The notes under the pieces are model-generated. The model saw nothing but the letters and a program-made list of their open reading frames with translations, was not told where the DNA came from and made no database searches. From the NCBI GenBank assembly GCA_965116765.1, contig OZ220718.1:4278001-4342000 (forward strand): a stretch of DNA of 64,000 bases. Reading direction: 5' to 3'. Position numbers and translations under genes: made by a program. Of the stretch, positions 62,270 to 64,000 are shown piece by piece (the stretch's first letter is position 1; each line of letters begins with the position of its first letter). Origin of the DNA: JAJEEA01 sp965116765 (lineage in GTDB: Bacteria; Acidobacteriota; Vicinamibacteria; Vicinamibacterales; UBA8438).

Positions 62270-64000
62270 TCAGCGATCGACCGCAGATCGAGAAAGAACA
62301 TTCGACAGAATGCGGTACGCCCCGGGAACGCCGTAGGGGAGCTGCCGGTGGAGGGCGAGGGCCAGATACGTGAAGCGCCCGTCACCCACCGGCGCGGTGA
62401 GCCACACGCCCTCCTGGGGGGCCTGGCCCTGGTCGTGGGTCTCCACCAGCGGCGTGTAGGCCGGGTCCCAGTCGGCGAAGAACTTGGATCCGCGCTGCTC
62501 GATCCAGCCGTCGAAATCCGCTGCCGTGATCCGGTTCGGCGCGGTCAGCACGGGGTGATCGGGAGCGAGGAGGCGCACGGGCGCATCCTCCTCGGACACT
62601 TCCTCCGCGCTCCTCGGCAGGGAAGCGGGGTAGGGCGCCATCGCGGACGGCACGTACTCCTGAGTCTGGTAGAGCACGATCAGGTTGCCGCCTCGCCGTG
62701 CGTATTCCAGGAGTCCCCGGTTGTGCTCGAGCAGGTCCGGCCGGACGGCGTAGGCCCGGGTGCCCACTACGATCGCGTCGAACCGGGTCTCGGCGGCGTC
62801 GGCGCTCGCGCGCGCCGCCGGCGGTCTCTGCCCTGGATCGGCGCCGACTCCGGCAGGAGTGATCGGGGGCCGGGCCGAGCCGTCGGGCGACGATTGGCGG
62901 GCCAGCGCGGCGAGGGCGGCCCCGTCGAGCAGCTCGACGGTGGCGCCGAGCGCCTCCATCCCGGCGGGAACTTCGTCGCCGACCCCCATGACGTAGCCGA
63001 CGCGGAGCCCGTCGAGGCGGGCGACGGGCACGGACCGCACGGCGGTGTGGGCCGGCCGCCAGAGCCGCGCGAGCGGCAGGTCGCGATGCTCGATCGTCCG
63101 GTACCCCGCGCGGTACTCCGTACCCTCCGCGCGAGCCACGGCTCGAAGCTGGGCGGTGCCCCGCCACTCCGCCGGCGGCGTCACGATGAAGAGTGCTTCC
63201 GCCGTTTCCCCCCGGTTCCGGAACTCGTGGAGCACGGTCTCGGGGGTCGCGGTCCAGCCGTCGGGCAGATCGAGGCGGATCGTCGCGGTGAGAGGGCCGG
63301 CGTTCGCGCTGGTGCGCACCCGCACCTGCGCCGGTGCGGAGGCGACGGGCTCCCCGCCCGCGCCCGCGGTCCCCGGCTCGCGGCCTTCCGTCGGCTCCGG
63401 AACGACCGGGACGATCCGGACCTCGGGCTCGACCGAGACCGACAGCGCCGGCAGGATCGCCACCTCGCGCGTCACCGAACCGTACGGCAGACGCGGAACC
63501 AGGGCGGTGACCGGGACGGTGCGCTCGAAGACGTGCCCGGCCACGGACAGCTCGACCGCCGCCGAGAGGGCCGGCCGCCGCCACGAGAGGTGGAGGTCCG
63601 TCGAATCGGAGATCCGGTAGTGGTTCTCCGCCAAGCTGTCGCGTCCGAAGTACGGCGCGGCGGCCGCGTCGTCCCGCCCGCTTCGCGGGACTCGCATCTG
63701 CAATGTCGCGACGGAGCCCCGAGGGTCCCGCGGCACGTCCGCAATCCGGGCCAGGATGTCGCCGCCGCGGCCCGCCACCCGTACCGCCCCCACGGCGACA
63801 TCCCCGTTTCCTGGCGTCTCGACCGCGACCCGCACGGCCGCGGACTCCCCCGGGACGAGCACCGCGCCGCGCGCGGGTCCCTCCAGCGCCGCGACGACCC
63901 GCACCCCGCTCGCGGCCACGAGGGCGTCTTCGAGCTGGCGCTCCTTCAGCCGGAGGTGGAAGCGGGTCTCGGGGGCCTCGGCCGCGGCCGCGATCGCGGA
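62270..64000 (-). CDS. PIG-L (LmbE-like) family protein, C-terminal part (5' end outside window)
   Basis: The frame stays open to the window edge (64000), so the N-terminal PIG-L deacetylase domain is expected outside. Visible: beta-rich domains with RISDSTDLHLSWRRPALSAA, PETVLHEFRNRGETAEALFI and HRDLPLARLWRPAHTAVRSV, then a Rossmann-like C-terminal domain (RFDAIVVGTRAYAVRPDLLE, LEYARRGGNLIVLYQTQEYV, DWDPAYTPLVETHDQGQAP). An extra Ala/Pro/Arg-rich stretch just before RFDAIVVG contains a copy of an intergenic repeat string. Family: N-acetylglucosaminyl-type deacetylases with long C-terminal parts, probably exported. Confidence 0.75.
   Translation of the reverse strand, partial: SAIAAAAEAPETRFHLRLKERQLEDALVAASGVRVVAALEGPARGAVLVPGESAAVRVAVETPGNGDVAVGAVRVAGRGGDILARIADVPRDPRGSVATLQMRVPRSGRDDAAAAPYFGRDSLAENHYRISDSTDLHLSWRRPALSAAVELSVAGHVFERTVPVTALVPRLPYGSVTREVAILPALSVSVEPEVRIVPVVPEPTEGREPGTAGAGGEPVASAPAQVRVRTSANAGPLTATIRLDLPDGWTATPETVLHEFRNRGETAEALFIVTPPAEWRGTAQLRAVARAEGTEYRAGYRTIEHRDLPLARLWRPAHTAVRSVPVARLDGLRVGYVMGVGDEVPAGMEALGATVELLDGAALAALARQSSPDGSARPPITPAGVGADPGQRPPAARASADAAETRFDAIVVGTRAYAVRPDLLEHNRGLLEYARRGGNLIVLYQTQEYVPSAMAPYPASLPRSAEEVSEEDAPVRLLAPDHPVLTAPNRITAADFDGWIEQRGSKFFADWDPAYTPLVETHDQGQAPQEGVWLTAPVGDGRFTYLALALHRQLPYGVPGAYRILSNVLSRSAVDR

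Overview
The window is about 70% G+C, densely packed and has no rRNA. It reads like a chromosome segment of an Acidobacteriota-type bacterium, probably Vicinamibacteria-like and from a metagenome. This is inferred from a VWFA-related protein, three members of a 'WGxPDLQGxW' secreted family common in that phylum, many secreted PQQ dehydrogenases, a TonB receptor and a tannase; no marker gene proves it.

Layout. 1-6700: end of a TonB-dependent receptor, a lipoprotein, a VWFA/TPR protein, a PQQ sugar dehydrogenase and an M24 peptidase, all exported. 6800-16800: an accessory region around tRNA-Ser with an Rpn-type nuclease, a low-G+C broken gene, a decayed type I restriction-modification operon (hsdM and hsdR have both lost their catalytic cores) that encloses an intact DUF4365 two-gene pair, a HicB-like gene and a small coiled protein, then an overlapping three-gene operon (TIGR04255, helix-turn-helix protein, protein of unknown function). 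16900-27500: a 2OG-Fe(II) oxygenase, an F420-type nitroreductase-like protein, an EEP-fold protein, two class C beta-lactamase-family hydrolases, a cupredoxin-like protein, an NHL propeller and a DUF1499 protein. 27600-29350: a HigBA-like toxin-antitoxin pair. 29500-39700: secreted metabolism (PQQ alcohol dehydrogenase with a lanthanide-type Asp, carboxylesterase, cytochrome c/copper monooxygenase-like protein), an AlkA-type glycosylase, a rhomboid protease and tRNA-Gln. 40000-43300: a tightly coupled ParB-like / PD-(D/E)XK-like / DNA methyltransferase operon. 43600-55000: PQQ dehydrogenase, MntA-HepT pair, DUF3179 protein, tannase, gamma-glutamyltransferase and two more 'WGxPDLQG' paralogues. 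55500-64000: two Tat-exported PLP aminotransferases separated by a minisatellite made from the first gene's 3' end, a GH4 glycosidase with a sodium:solute symporter, and the C-terminal part of a PIG-L-family protein.

The non-accessory genes describe a periplasm-oriented scavenger: outer-membrane uptake, secreted esterases, peptidases and tannase, periplasmic quinoprotein oxidation, and sugar import plus NAD-dependent glycosidase. The three separate accessory systems (12 kb, 15 kb, 42 kb) look like antiviral or selfish modules. The ParB-like/nuclease/methyltransferase operon is the strongest candidate for an under-described system.

Two more signals stand out. Intergenic repeat families occur in both orientations, along with local tandem duplications of gene ends. 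Several single-base frameshifts interrupt otherwise well-kept genes between 52 and 60 kb, either assembly indels or recent decay. Gene starts were chosen by ribosome-binding site, signal peptide or overlap. All family assignments are from reading the translated sequence, without database searches.
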